Shown one piece after another: positions 1 to 11,500 of a stretch of 64,000 nt of DNA. This DNA is from Avena insularis (lineage: Eukaryota; Streptophyta; Magnoliopsida; Poales; Poaceae): NCBI GenBank assembly GCA_023614405.1, contig CM042686.1, positions 350,866,329 through 350,930,328 on the forward strand, written 5' to 3'. Position numbers and translations under genes: made by a program. The notes below the pieces were generated by a model. It made no database searches and was not told the origin of the DNA. It saw nothing but the letters and a program-made list of their open reading frames with translations. The number at the start of each line of letters is the position of its first letter. The stretch's first letter is position 1.

Positions 1-227
1 TCGATTGTTGTTGTGTCAGCTACTCGGGATATTGCGTCTTGTTCGTAGAACGAGGGTGTATAGGGTGGCGTAGCCCTCTGGTGATAAAATCGCTAGAAAA
101 ATGAGGAAAATACAGAGTTTCGGGGCACTTAGCTTTATTTATTCGCAGAATCAGTATGAGGTACAATGTGTGGCTAAGTAGCCTGGCTGAATAGCCTTAT
201 TTGTAATGAAAAGAAAGAGGAAAACAA
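1..227 (-). other. 3' untranslated sequence of element A
   Basis: This non-coding sequence lies beyond the integrase stop (228-230). It matches 26538-26760 of element B base for base apart from scattered differences. A purine-tract-like motif (complement of gtagcccctgag, degraded here) lies near 70-80. Confidence 0.7.
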
Positions 228-1381
228 CTAGGGGTAGAAGCGTCGCAGCTGCACGGCATTCTAGGGGTCGGAGTATGCGACTCCTATCTTGAAATCTTTA
301 AGGCGATAGCGCCACCTGGGATTACTTCTATAATCACGTATGTTCCTTCCTAAGGGGACTCGAGCTTGAGGTTCCCTTGCTGCTTCAGTCGCAGGACCAG
401 GTCTCCTTCGACGAAGGATATGGGGCGTAGCCTTCTGCTATGGTTGTTGCGCAGGTTCTGCTGGTAGATCGTCGATCTTTCTGCTGCGATGTCCCGTGCC
501 TCGTCAAGGAGATCGATGGAAACTTCGAGTGCGAGTGTGGACTCCTGCTCTCTGTACGCGACCACCCGTGGGGCTATAAAGCGTACTTCTGCGGGTAGTA
601 CAGCTTCAGCACCGTGCACCATGAAGAACAGGGTGTATCCCGTGGCACTGTTTGGGGTTGTGCACGGGCTCCAAAGTACGGACTGCAGCTCGTCTGGCCA
701 ACATCCGGCGTCTTGCTCGAGTGGCTGGAAGAGTCGCTTCTTGATTCCACCGCAGACGAGGCCGTTGGCCTTTTCGACTTGACCGTTGGTCTGTGGATGA
801 GCTACGGATGCATAGCTTATGCTGATTCCTAGGTTTTCGCAGAAACCCTGGAACTCCTTGGAGGTTAAGTTCGTCCAATTGTCCATGATGATGCTATGTG
901 TTACTCCGAAGCGGTAGACAATGGATTCGAAGAACTTGACGATGCTGGCTCCTGACTGGTTTGTCACCGGCTTGGCCTCTATCCACTTAGTGAATTTGTC
1001 GACTACGACCAGAAGGTAGACATATCCTCCTCGCGAGGACTTTGGGAGTTTGCCAACCATGTCGACTCCCCATTGCGCAAAGGGCCAGGCCAATTGTATT
1101 GGCCATAGTTCTGCACCAGGTGCGTGCGGTTTATCCGTGAATCACTGACAAGCGTTGCATCGCTGCATGATGTCCTTGGCATCACGCATGGCCGTGGGCC
1201 AATAGAATCCAGCTCGTAGAGCTTTGGCGACGAGGGCGCGACTGCCAGCATGGTGCCCACAAGTCCCTTCATGGATGTCGAGGAGGACGGCCCTTCCGTC
1301 CATGTTGGAGACGCACCGTTGGAGTACTCCTATGATGATGTGCTTGTATAGTTCTCCGTTGATGACGACGAATGCCTTGGA
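228..1381 (-). pseudogene. Element A integrase (pol 3' end), broken
   Basis: Integrase inserts the cDNA copy into the host chromosome. The longest open stretch (350-1093) carries the catalytic core. Counting from its first Met, Asp11 (in GVDMVGK), Asp71 (in MDNWTN) and Glu107 (in QVEKANG) form a D,D-35-E triad. Upstream, the zinc-finger part is interrupted by a TGA at 1142-1144 just after a CNACQ motif. The C-terminal part ends with an ESP..GPYVI-type block near the stop at 228-230. The second catalytic block reads MDNWTN where copy B has TDNGTNF, so substitutions as well as stops have accumulated. It follows the second RNase H in the same polyprotein. There is no chromodomain, as expected for the Tat lineage. 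Confidence 0.9.
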
Positions 1382-2047
1382 TTACCGTACGATATGTCGC
1401 GCATCAGTCGGGTCGTCCGACAACCTCTTACTAAGAAGATATGTGATGTAGGGTTGAGTCCAAGATGGCTCGATCATCATGACCCCCATTGGTCCCTCGA
1501 GTCCTGTGTCAAGCTCCAGGTCGTCGAGTGCCATTGGCTCATTGGGTGGCGTAGCCCCCGAGTCCATTGTTGCGCTTGTTTTCTTCTCTGTGGCCTTTGG
1601 CTTGATGGAGCGTTCGCAGATATGCTCGAGAAATACCCTAGGTGGTATGGGGGCGCAGGTGGAGCCAATGTTGGCGAGTGCATCCGCCTCTTCATTGCTT
1701 TCGCAGCCTACGTGTTGCAGCTCATAGCCGTCGAAGTCCCCTTCGAGTGTGTCGTACAGGTCGCGGTAGGCGATCATATTGTCATTCAGTGCATCGCACT
1801 CGTGCATTGTCTGGTTGACGACCAACTTGGAGTCACCGTAGATGATGAGCCTCTTGGCGCCGCAAGCCTTTGCCATTCGCATCCCGTGCAACAGGGCCTC
1901 GTATTCAGCTTCGTTGTTGGAGGTAGTGAACTGCATTCGTAGAATGTATTTCAGCTTGTCTCCCTGGGGCGATGTCAGTATGACACCTGCGCCAGCCCCG
2001 TCCTTACGCTTGGATCCATCGAAGTGCACTGTCCAGAGGTAAGACAT
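1382..2047 (-). pseudogene. Element A second, archaeal-type RNase H plus linker
   Basis: This open frame of 221 residues carries a complete RNase H fold signature: Asp10 (FDGSK), Glu48 (NNEAEYEAL), Asp72 (YGDSKLV) and a final Asp in SNEEADALA near residue 126. It is distinct from the Ty3-type RNase H just upstream. A second RNase H of this type placed before integrase is an established trait of Tat-lineage plant Gypsy elements. The C-terminal third (after ANIGSTCAP) is a low-complexity linker rich in Pro, Asp and Glu that leads into integrase. This is the best-preserved part of the element A polyprotein, with no internal stop. Confidence 0.9.
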
Positions 2048-2084
2048 ATCTGGCTTTTTAGGGAGTGAACTGCATCATCCATCC

Positions 2085-2738
2085 TTACGCTTGGTTCTCC
2101 ATCCAGTGCACGAGGAAGTCAGGAAGGACTTGTGATTTGACCGTGTCGCGCTTTTCATATGTAATGTCTCGTGGAGACAGCTCGATTCCCCAAAGTGCGA
2201 CTCGTTCGGTGGCATCAGGGTTGTTGAGTATATAACCAAGTGGGGCGTCGTCGACCACCACGATTGGGTGCTCTTGGAAGTAGTGGCGCAGTCGCCTGGC
2301 CATCATGAAGACGCCGTACGCCAGCTTCTGGTAGTGCGGGTACTGCTGCTTTGTTGGCGTGAGCACCTCGCTGAGGTAGTAGACAAGGCGCTGGACCCCG
2401 TGGAGTTTGTTTTCTTTGGCTTGTTCGACCACGAGCACTATGCTGACCACCTGGTTGGTGGCGGAGATGTATAGCAACAATGGTTCTTTTTCGCGTGGAG
2501 TCACCAGTACTGGCGAGGTAGATAGTAGACGCTTGAGGTCTTCGAATGCTTCCCGCGCCTCGTCGGTCTACTCGAAATTGTCAATTTTGCAGAGGAGTTG
2601 GTAGGAGGGCAGTGCCTTTTCGCCCATTCGACTGATGAATCGAGTTAGCGCCACGATTCTCCTAGCCAGCTGCTGGACGCCTCTGACGTTTTTTGGCTTC
2701 TCCATGGCCAGTATAGCTTTTATTTTCTTTGGGTTCGC
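2085..2738 (-). pseudogene. Element A Ty3-type RNase H / RT connection
   Basis: The frame 2085-2504 encodes the canonical Gypsy RNase H region, with REKEPLLLYISAT, QRLVYYLSEVLT and YQKLAYGVFMMARRLRHYF blocks and an ending at FLVHWMEN. Upstream codons to 2738 contain the RT thumb/connection (MEKPKNVRGVQQLARR), broken by an in-frame stop near 2570. In the live enzyme this domain degrades the RNA strand of the RNA:DNA hybrid. It lies between reverse transcriptase and the second RNase H. Confidence 0.85.
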
Positions 2739-3491
2739 CTATTTCCCTGTCACGGAGATGAGATATTCGAGTAGTTTCCTAGATGGTACGGCGAAGGCGC
2801 ATTTGTCCGGATTGAGCTTGATCCGGTAGCGGTCGAGGTTGGCGAAGGTCTCGCGTAAATCGTCGACTAGCAAGGCTTCCTCTTTGATCTTGATGATGAT
2901 GTCGTCAACATAGACATGGATGTTGCGACAAAGTTGATTCTTGAGGCAAGCCTGCATGCACCGCTGATAGGTGGCTCCTGCATTTTTTATCCTGAAGGGC
3001 ATTGTATTGTAGCAGAACACACGGGAAGGCATTGTAAACACCGTTTTCTCATGATCTTCCTCCTTCATTCAAATCTGATTATAGCCTGAGTAGGCATCGA
3101 TGAAGCACAGGCGCTCACATCCCGCGATGGAGTCGATAATTTTGTCGATTCACGGTAGAGGGAAGTGGTCCTTTGGGTAGTGCTTATTCAGGGAGGTGAA
3201 GTCCACGCACATCCGCAGGATATCCGTGTCTTTTTTAGGTACCAGCATCGTGTTGGCGAGCCAAGTGCTTTCCTTGATCTCGCGTATGAATTTGGCATCG
3301 AGGAATCTGTTGATCTCCATTCTGACTGCCTTTGCCCTTGGTTCAGACAGTCGCTGAATTGTCTGCTCGGATGGCCTTGCGTCTGGGTTGATGTTGAGTG
3401 CGTGCTCGGTGAATTGCATGGGAACCCCTGGCATGTCCGCTGGACACCAGGCGAAGATTTCCCAGTGCTCACGGTGGAATTCGATGAGCAC
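2739..3491 (-). pseudogene. Element A reverse transcriptase, frameshifted
   Basis: Two open pieces (3150-3491 and 2739-3068) together cover RT. The first has the fingers motifs LDAKFIREIKESTWLANTMLVPKK and CVDFTSLNKHYPKDHFPLP. The second has the palm with catalytic YVDDI and the following LDRYRIKLNPDKCAF. The block between them, including the first catalytic Asp region (FIDAYSGYNQI), is interrupted by stops. The conserved FGxxNAGATYQ block reads FRIKNAGATYQ. The copy cannot make an active enzyme. Confidence 0.9.
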
Positions 3492-3497
3492 GAGTTC

Positions 3498-3776
3498 CTA
3501 TGCGGAACTCAAGTTATTGGCGGTGAGGGCCGTCTTGGTCGGGTCCAATGGGTGGACCTGGACTTTCTTCGTGTGCACCGATAAGTCGAAGGACAGGTCG
3601 GGTGAACTTGGTCGGCTCAGGGGACGCAGACTGCTGTCTGTCGACTCCTTCAATCTTGCCAGCTCCTCCTGCATGCCGAAGGACTGGGAGATTCTGCTGA
3701 ATTCCCTGTCACAGCTATCGGACCGCTCGAATCTCCCGTTGATTATGATGACGCTATTTGGACCTGACATTTTCAT
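3498..3776 (-). pseudogene. Element A protease-RT linker
   Basis: This open stretch of 92 residues starts KMSGPNSVIIINGRFERSDSCDREFSRISQSFGMQEEL and is collinear with 29997-30305 of element B. It corresponds to the spacer between protease and RT in this family. I recognise no catalytic motif in it; its presence in both copies shows it belongs to the polyprotein. Confidence 0.7.
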
Positions 3777-3866
3777 CTACAGGTAGGCGTAGTGCGGCAA
3801 TGCCATGAACCTAGCGAACGCGACGCATACGAGGATGCAGTGGTACTGTGAAGGCTAGTCGACGAC

Positions 3867-4082
3867 TTAAAAGTCGATGTGTTCACGTCGAAAGTTTTTC
3901 AGCGTGCCGAAGATGACGTCGAAGTTGATTTTGCCCAGGGGATATATGCCCTTACCTGGGACGATGCCGTGGAACGTCGTGTCTGATATCTCCAGACAAG
4001 TCGGGGGGATCCGCATTGCTCGCAAGGTACTTGCGAACATGAGGTTAATGCCGCTTCCGCCGTCCATGAAGACGCGACTCAT
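3867..4082 (-). pseudogene. Element A aspartic protease fragment
   Basis: The frame begins SRVFMDGGSGINLMFASTLRAM. DGGSG occupies the position of the catalytic Asp-Thr/Ser-Gly triad of retroviral-type aspartic proteases, and the Tat group commonly has this variant. The fragment is 71 residues and stops after RREHIDF, short of the equivalent point in copy B. The live enzyme would cut the gag-pol polyprotein. Confidence 0.8.
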
Positions 4083-4097
4083 GTTGAGTCCTCCGAT

Positions 4098-4955
4098 CTA
4101 TGCCTCGAGTACGAGGGGACAGTGGCCTGGACGAGGGACTTGACGCAGATGGTCGCATTTGTCAAAGGTGATGCAGGAGTCATTTCCACTGAGGTACTCA
4201 GTGGTGGAGGGCGGAGAGTTTGCCGCCAAGTTGACTTGGCGAGTGATGGCCTTCTGCACCCGATTTGAAGGGCATCCCTTTTGGATCATCATGTTGCCTA
4301 CGGCCCATGGGTACGGCTCGCCTCCGTGATGCTGGACTAGCGCAACCGCGGGCGGTGGTGGTCCGGGTGGTGGTGGAGGAGCTCCATGTGCCACAGCGCC
4401 TGGGGCGATTCCATAGCCCCTGTTGATTGCGTCGCGATTCATCCGAGCCAGGCCCTCATGGAGTTTTAGGAACTCGTGGTAGTCCTTGAGGAGGTGGCTG
4501 AATTTCTTCTTGTTGTCGTGCTTGTCGATATAGAAGTGCACGTTGCACGGCCTAGACAGTTTGTCCTCAATTGTTGTTGCGGGTGCCTCTCCGCGAGTGT
4601 GGCGTTGCCATACCTGCGTGGTTTTCCCGGAGTCGCGGTATCCACCGCTGTGATAGCCGCTGTTGCGCTTGTCGTCACGTTTGTCGGTGTAGCCAGCTGC
4701 GACCATGTTAACATTGTCGCGATCATCGTAGATGCGCATTCGACGCTTGCTTCGGCGACCGTGTCTGCGCTCGAGTTCCGTTTCATCGTTGGAGTGAACG
4801 CGGTTTTTCACCGAGTCTTCTCCATCTGCCCACCGATTTGCAATTTCCATCAGGTGGTCAATTGTTTTGGGCTTCGAGCGTCCCAGCTCCTCCCTGAGCT
4901 CTATGCGATGAACGCCGCCGTTGAATGCGTCAATTGCACGATCCTCCCAGATGTT
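4098..4955 (-). pseudogene. Element A gag C-terminal region
   Basis: The open stretch 4098-4850 (250 residues) holds the basic, Arg-rich gag tail (RRHGRRSKRRMRIYDD), a HFYIDKHDNKKKFSHLLKDYHEFLKLHEGLA segment and a proline stretch (APPPPPGPPPPA). It then runs toward protease (PPSTTEYLSGNDSCITFD). A TAA at about 4953-4955 separates it from the gag core, where copy B has a GAA codon. No CCHC zinc knuckle is visible; the RNA-binding role of the basic tract is an inference. Confidence 0.8.
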
Positions 4956-5621
4956 TTATGCGGAGTTCTTGATGATGGACCACCTCTGGATGTACGAGCA
5001 TAGCGATTCGCCCGACCTTTGCAGGCAGCTCCTCAGTTCTTCGATTGATGCGGGCCTTTTGTAAGTGCCCTTGAAGTTGCGCACAAAGCTGTATACCAGC
5101 TCTTCCCAGCTGCGAATGGATCCGCGCGGGAGATTGTTGAGCCATGCTCGAGCGGCGCCCTGCAGCTGTAGCTGCAGGCATTGCATGGCCGTGCTTCGAC
5201 TCCCACCATGGAGCCTGATGGAGGAGATGTGGTCCTCTAACCAGATTTTCGGGTCCTGCAGACCGTCAAATTTTGGGTTCTCCGATGGGAGCTTGAACCC
5301 GTTGGGCATTCGCTTCTGCCTGATAGCTCTGCTGAAGCATATAGCGCCACAGAGCTCGACATCTTCGTCTTCTGAGTCAGTCAAACGGGCACGTCATGCC
5401 CTTGATTTGTCAATTTTGCACTACGTGAGGTCATCGCGCACATCGTAATATTGATCGTGCCACTGTGAGCGGCGACGCCGAGATAGATCGTGACTGTCAT
5501 TGCTGGACGAGGGCGAAGAATAGCGTTTTGCTAGATCCTTTCCTTTCTTCGGCTCCGGCGTCTGCTCTTTATCGAGAGGGGCCTCGATTAACCCCAAGCC
5601 CGCGATCGTAGATCGGTGCAT
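4956..5621 (-). pseudogene. Element A gag core (retrotransposon gag domain)
   Basis: The gag core spans two open pieces (5421-5621 and 4956-5384) separated by a TAG and a TGA. It has the usual retrotransposon gag signature: ENPKFDGLQDPKIWLEDH, then CLQLQLQGAARAWLNNLP, then SWEELVYSFVRNFKGTYKRP. Gag packages the genomic RNA into virus-like particles. The TAG at 5421-5423 is CAG in copy B, consistent with a C-to-T transition. Confidence 0.88.
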
Positions 5622-5627
5622 GGCGGC

Positions 5628-6702
5628 TCAGGGATCTCTAGCCGGCGGCTGGTTGTTGAGGAGGTATATGGTGGCCGCTGTCACCGCAGCTTGCGGTGTA
5701 TTTGGGACCACGTTGCCACGCGTGTCGACTGTCATAGAGCTGAAGTCGAGGACTTTCGCGGCCTCTATGCGTTCCTGCTCGGTGAGATGGGCCATTCGAG
5801 ATCGCCATTTGTTAGCGATATACTCGTTGCCTTTGGAGGAGGATCCTCCATGGGAGGAGAGCCCGGCCCGTCGAAGACTCGACTCATCCGCCGCCTTTTT
5901 ACGTGCTTCGAGTTGCACGATTGCCTGTAGCTGGCGTCTGTATTCCTCCTTTAGCATCCAATGGTAGCCCATCAGCATGTCCTGCGGCGTGCTAGGAGTC
6001 AGCGGATTGCCTCGTAGAGCTTCTCCGCAGTGGGCCCACTCGTTGTCGTTGAGTCTAATCGCGACACGTTCACCAGTGTGCTCGTTCACGATGGTTGGAG
6101 GTTCGACTGCCCCTCCATTGTTGACGAGCGAGCCATTGCCACCGTTGGTGGGGCCGCTGTTGGGTGGTCCGCCATTAGGTATGCCACTGTTGGGTGGATC
6201 AGAACCGTTGCCACCGTTTTCACGATTGGCGCTGGTTTCGCCGCCGTTGATGACGACACACATGAAGTGGTTGGGGAAGCTGTTGCTTCTGCAAGTTTCG
6301 GATCCGGAGCCGTAGACTCCATCTTCCATCGCCAGGTCACCCAGATCGGATCCGCGACTGTTGTCGCTGTCCGTGTTCTCAGCTGTTGCTGAGGTGTTGA
6401 GATCACTGAGGGTGCCGATTAGTGGCGGGAACCACGATGCTGGAGCAATCGCGGATGCTGTTGGCTGTTTAGGCATGCGAAGCGTGCCCATATGACCAAC
6501 TTGGAAGCGGAAGCTCCCGATAGCCAGGCTGATTCCATCGCCCACGGACTGGAAAGCCGGGCGAGTGGCTGGCGTGTGGACGGTGAAGTCGAACACGCCG
6601 AAGAGCTGGCGAATCTCTGCTGTTGCGGAGTTGTAGATCGTGGTTGATGGGGTCGAAGAAGCCGCAACATCAGCACTACCAATTCCCACAGACGGCGCCA
6701 AT
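5628..6702 (-). pseudogene. Element A gag N-terminal region
   Basis: A single open frame extends from 6827, inside the LTR, through the primer-binding site to a TGA at 5628-5630. The internal part contains an Asn/Gly-rich tract (NGGPPNSGPTNGGNGS) and then YHWMLKEEYRRQLQAIVQLEARKK. The frame is the same as that of the gag core, so only the TGA separates them; copy B reads CGA there. The natural start is uncertain. The first Met inside the internal region is in HMGTLRMP, but the frame stays open upstream into the LTR (MGIDELN). Confidence 0.75.
6683..6700 (-). other. Element A primer-binding site
   Basis: On the minus strand this reads TGGCGCCGTCTGTGGGAA and starts two bases from the LTR end. 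A TGG start at this position is the standard layout of a plant LTR-retrotransposon primer-binding site. I do not assign the tRNA. Confidence 0.8.
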
Positions 6703-7189
6703 TGACGAGAGTTTAACTCATCAATGCCCATTGTTATGGACTTGGGTTTTGGAGCAGGAGGGAGCGCTGGAGGCATCATTCGGCTAGCAAACAAGCACAC
6801 AGGGACGCAAGGTTTACCTAGGTTCAAGCCTCATAGAGGACCCTGCTCCTGCTTGTTTTCTCTTGGAATTAATGGAGGAATCGAAGATTATAGGGGCACG
6901 CAAATGCAATCTGGCGAGAGTTGTGGAAACTAGGGTTGCATGTGTCCTCCTCGCCGCCCCCTCCTAGCCTTTATATAGATAGGCTAGGTCTCGGGTAGCA
7001 GGACGAGTCGGTTACAGATTAGGGTTTTTCCTTTAAACTTTCTATGTTTAAGCTTCTTCTTGTCTCACAAGTAATTAAGAGTCCATGGGCCACTCAAAGT
7101 CTTCATCGGGCCGTGGCAACGCCATGGGCTTCCACCGTATCTAGACTGTATATACCAATCTCGAGTACCTCTAGGGTATAACCATGTCA
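6703..7189 (-). repeat. Element A 5' LTR
   Basis: The 487-bp LTR has TGAC...GTCA ends. It aligns along its full length with 19291-19775 and 33187-33654 of element B. It directly abuts satellite DNA at 7190. A TATA box sits in a palindrome at 6963-6988 on the minus strand. Confidence 0.9.
6963..6988 (-). promoter_or_regulatory. TATA box within a palindrome, element A LTR
   Basis: Seven-base arms CCTAGCC and GGCTAGG pair perfectly around a 12-base centre that reads TATATAAA on the minus strand (6970-6977). It is the only strong TATA in the LTR and points into gag-pol. Confidence 0.6.
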
Positions 7190-7337
7190 GGTTCACCTTC
7201 CCCATGTGGCAGTTGCATATTCCATGGGCTCTTTGGGCTTTTTTTGCACCATGTTTTGACACAAATGAAGTCTCTAGAGATCAATGCATGTGTTATATAT
7301 ATTCTCAAAACCACACCTTCTTTATGATCCACATGAC
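7190..7337. repeat. 196-bp satellite, block 1 (partial monomer)
   Basis: Less than one monomer is left between element A and the Copia solo LTR. It starts at ggttcacc and ends at ccacatgac, in register with the main array that resumes at 12943. Confidence 0.9.
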
Positions 7338-8556
7338 TGAAGGAGTTATGCACTAGAGGAAAATAATAAAGTATATTATTTGATATGACTCATATATGTT
7401 CATAATACATTTCATACTATGTTATATCTGTGTTAATACGAAACGTTAATACACGTGTGGTATGTAAACAAACCGTGTCTCTAGTTACCTCTAGCGAACT
7501 AGTTCATTAGTCATGAGGATGGTCTAGGTTTCAAGATCATGGGCATTTATGCCAATTGGCAATGGGGTCATGTTGTTAGTGGAATAACATGATAGAAAAA
7601 CATCCGACCGTTATATCTTGAATGAGATCTAGTTACAAAGTTCACCATTGATTATAAAACACAGAGAACCTCGCAACCTGATCCTTTGACTGTGAGGTAA
7701 TGAAAATCGCCATTCCGGTGGAAGCTTAGATGGTTATTAAGAATCATCTTGTAAAAGGGTGATAAAAAACATGCCACTCAGGTTTTCCGAAGGGATGCGT
7801 AGAGGAGTACATATCAAAACCAGGATTTGTCTAGTCCATGTAACGGACAGATACATGTGGCCATCTCGGTGACGTTGCATTAATGAAGCTTGCAAGCATG
7901 TGACTTGGTCACGGAATGCAATGACATGAGAACGAGTAAACAAGTTCATTGGTAACAAGACCGAACTAAGGTATGGGGATACCGAAGATCAAGTCTTGAA
8001 TGAATTAGGTATCATATGACAAAGGGAACGGTAAACGACTATCTCACAGTTCGAGCAATTGTATTCGTGAAACGCACGGGCGTCACATGGCCATCTAGGT
8101 CCCTATGTTGATCATTGATGTGAGAGTAGTCTCGATCATGTCCGGAGTGTTTCCGAACCGAAGGATGTCACGCTTAAGGGTAGGGACGCTTAGGGTAGAT
8201 GAGGTATCGTAGGAGAAATAGAGAAAGAGAAACCTGAATAGTTCCGGGTAACATCCGATGGAGATCGGAAGGGGTCCGGAAGGTGTTCCGGAGTGAAGGA
8301 ATAATACAATATGTGTATTTGAATATTAATTGGATAATTAATATTAAATATATATTTTATTTTATTATTAAAGGCATCATAATGCTAATGGGCCTCACCC
8401 GAAGGGAGGCCCAATAGGGCATGGCGCCTAGGGAGAGGGGGCCAGACGACCTAGGCTTGGTGGGCCGCTCCAATGGGGCCCACCTAGGGCCGGCGGCTGC
8501 CCCTAGGTGGCCAGCGGGTGTGAGGGTTAGTCCCACACCGCCTGGCCCTAGGGTGG

Positions 8557-11500
8557 TGTGGCATCCCGCAAAAACCACTACTAGAAAATCGCTGTGTTTT
8601 TGTGCATTGCATCATCATGACCGCATGCTCATGTCATCATGCCACATTGCATTTGAGCATCGTCATCATCATGCATGGTTTTGTCTAAAACTATTTTCGA
8701 AAAACTTGGTTTTGTTTTCTAAATGCCCCGTCTTTATTTCAAATCAAAACCCGGGCTTGGCCGGAATATTTTGTTTCGTCTACAATCGAATTTCAAAAGT
8801 CCCATTTTAAACAGATAAAATATTTATATTATTTTAGGGGGCAGCCAAACCGGGCCGAACCGACCCAGCCGGCCACCCCCAAAAACATCCAAAACCCAAA
8901 TACTATCTACCCCAACCTATCTCTAACCACCCCTACCCTATCCACACCACCCGCCACCTCCAATTTCCCTCCCAGCCGCCACCTGCATGCCTCCCCACCT
9001 CTGTTTCCCGCTCCCGCCCACGCACACCACCCCGCCACCTCACCCAGTCCACTCCCGACTCGCCACCTCACCCCACCGGTTCCACCCCGCGGGACACCGC
9101 GTCCACCACGCCCCAACCACCCCGCCACCTGGGCACGCGCCCCACCTCCTCTCCCGCTCGAACACGGCCCTCCCACATGTAGCCTCCCCTAGGCGTGCCT
9201 GCCCTAGCCACACCTCGGCCCACCTTCCTCCTCCTACCCCGCAGCCCCATCTCCCCCTCCGCCTCGGGCCTCCTCCACTCCGGTCGCTCCGTCCCCCATC
9301 CTCCACCTCGCCGGCGCTCCGCCTGTAGAGCCCCGCCGTGGCCGCGGCGCCCCGTATCCCCATTGCCGCCTGCGCCCATGGAGGCTCCGCCGCTCTACCT
9401 CGTTGGCCGCCGCGACCTGAACCCCCTCTCCTCACTGTCTGTGCTCCTCCAAGCCCCGGAAACCGCCGACTCTGCTCCGGCCTTGACCTCTCCTCCCCGA
9501 GCCATCGTCCTCTGCCTCAAGCTCCTCTACCGCTGCTCTCTGTCTTCACCCCGCCTCCCCAGCGAGCAGAGCACTGCTGACCACTTCATCATCGGACCCC
9601 GTGGCAGTGGGCCGATCACGCATCGCCGGCGCTCGCCCATCCTCCATCCCCAACCCCCCACCCCCTCCTCCTCTGCTGTGAGTCGGCCGCCCTTGCAGCT
9701 TGGCCTCGCCCCGGCTCCACTGCCGAGCCCCATCATCTGCGTCGATGTCCTCTTCCGGCATGGAGACCTCAGCCACGACCCTCCCATCTCCTCTATGAGC
9801 CCCACCACTTGCATCATTCTGCATCAGCTGGCCACCACAACACCGGCCGCCATCGGCCTCACCTGCACGCGTCTTAGCGCCGCGTCCTCCTCCAGCTTCT
9901 CGGCTCGCCGCGTCTCTGTTGCCTGCTGTAAGGCACGCACCCCTGTTGGCTCCTGGTGATGTTCGCGGGTAGTGCAAGCACTTCTCCCCTCAAGCAACAT
10001 GTTCTACAGGTTCAAGCTATTTTTTCCGAGTGACAAGTTTGTTCGTGGGTTTGCACGATCCGAGCGGTTGGTGCTCCGTGTTCGATCCCGTTGTTCCCAT
10101 TGTCCAAGACCGACCACAAGATCTGCATCGAAGCCGTGTACTCGTGAGGTGACAAGATATGACAAGATCTCCTTCCCGCACCGATGCCCGAGGACCGGAC
10201 GCCAAGGTCGCCTACACGGAACGCCGAGTTCTCCACCTTGAACACCATGACTGTCTACATGGACCCGAAGACCACGAATGCGACAAGATCTACTCCGTTG
10301 TCCGAGAATGTTCCCGCCGAGACCGATCCCCGTCGAACCCTGTCGAACCCCGAACCCCAGGAACCAAGATCTTCCGAACCCAGATGTGTGACCCTAAGCC
10401 TCTATTTTTATAATATGACATATACCTGTCGCATCATTAAATCATCATGCTTGCATACATGTCATCTGGTGGGTTGGGTTAAATAGTCGATTCACCTAAA
10501 TTAAATATGGAGTCTATATGCGGGCTATTCTAGTCTTATTCTAGACTCCATTTAAATTTGTGTAGCGAACCGATACCATGTTTTGCCTTGTTAAGACAAC
10601 ATTTAAATTGTGGGGTATCTAAACAACATGAACCACTTGATTAATTGTGGGAACCCCGGTTCTGCTTAATATTGCCTAGTTGCATCGCACCTTTGCCATG
10701 TCGTGCATCATACACGCATCATGCCCGTTCTTCCGCCATAGTATTAAATAGTGCATTCGGTGTTTCTTTTTGTGCTTTGGTTCTTCGCGGATTAGGCCAT
10801 TGAGTTGATGCGAGTATCGACAAGTCCTTCGAATGATGTATCTTCGGCAGTGTTTCCCAAGCGAGCATTCTCCCCCCTTCTACCTATTTTGCATTTCTAG
10901 TCTTTACTCCCTCTTGTTGATCTATTGCTATCCTTATTGCGATGCTTTAGTTTTCGTGTACCATTTATATTCCCTGCAGCCTCTATATTGCCTTGGACAC
11001 ATCCTATTGCCTGTTGTTTGATACACAGTCGGCCTTGCGAGTCGTAGTTGCTTGCTCAGGTGCTGCTTTGCGTCATTGTTGTTCCACCATTGTTGGAAGG
11101 TTGGCACATGCTTAATGGTGGAGAGGATCATGACTTTAAATAAAACTATTAAATTGCTGGGACAACTAATAAAAGAGGCACCGGTGGGCAATATATGTTA
11201 TTTAGTTTTTCATGTCCACTTGTGTCCTGTAGGCCCCGAGTACTTGATACCTGTTCCTTGACTATTCGCACTATCCACATACGGGAGACTCTATGAATCC
11301 CCCTTAGCCAGAGCTTGATTCATTTCTTATTTCTTGGGGGCACAAACTAGTTTGGGGCTTTATTACTATCCTGTACTTATGCCATGTTTTACTGCTTTAT
11401 TTAAGATTGTGCGTGGAGCACCTGTACTATTTTGGATCGTGCCATGTTTTCGCGGTATCGACAAGCCTAGTCACACTTTCGGGTTCCCAGTCGTTTACAA

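Larger units (their letters stand above)
1..7189 (-). mobile_element. Element A: Tat-lineage Ty3/Gypsy retrotransposon, partial
   Basis: The element runs leftwards: 5' LTR at 6703-7189, primer-binding site, gag, protease, reverse transcriptase, RNase H, second RNase H, integrase, then 3' untranslated sequence leaving the window. Base 1 aligns with 26538 of element B, and the two copies stay collinear to the end of the 5' LTR, so the antisense extra gene and 3' LTR of A should lie to the left. The right edge abuts satellite DNA, giving a predicted TSD of ggttc (7190-7194); its partner is off-window. Coding is broken by nonsense and frameshift mutations, so the copy is dead. Placement in the Tat lineage rests on the second RNase H located between the normal RNase H and integrase. 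Confidence 0.9.

Noticed and set aside
489..832. Plus-strand frames across the pol region of element A
   Set aside because: They are shadows of the minus-strand integrase, which has recognisable motifs; the plus-strand translations have none.
7190..7337. The idea that the satellite is an internal tandem repeat of the Tat element, because it touches both its LTRs
   Set aside because: Element B has matching ccagg target duplications at its LTR edges, so it inserted into a pre-existing array; the other three bounded insertions show the same.
9195..9959. A 254-residue Pro/Ser-rich frame
   Set aside because: It lies in the GC-rich block of a solo LTR, overlaps equally long frames on the other strand and has no domain; composition explains it.
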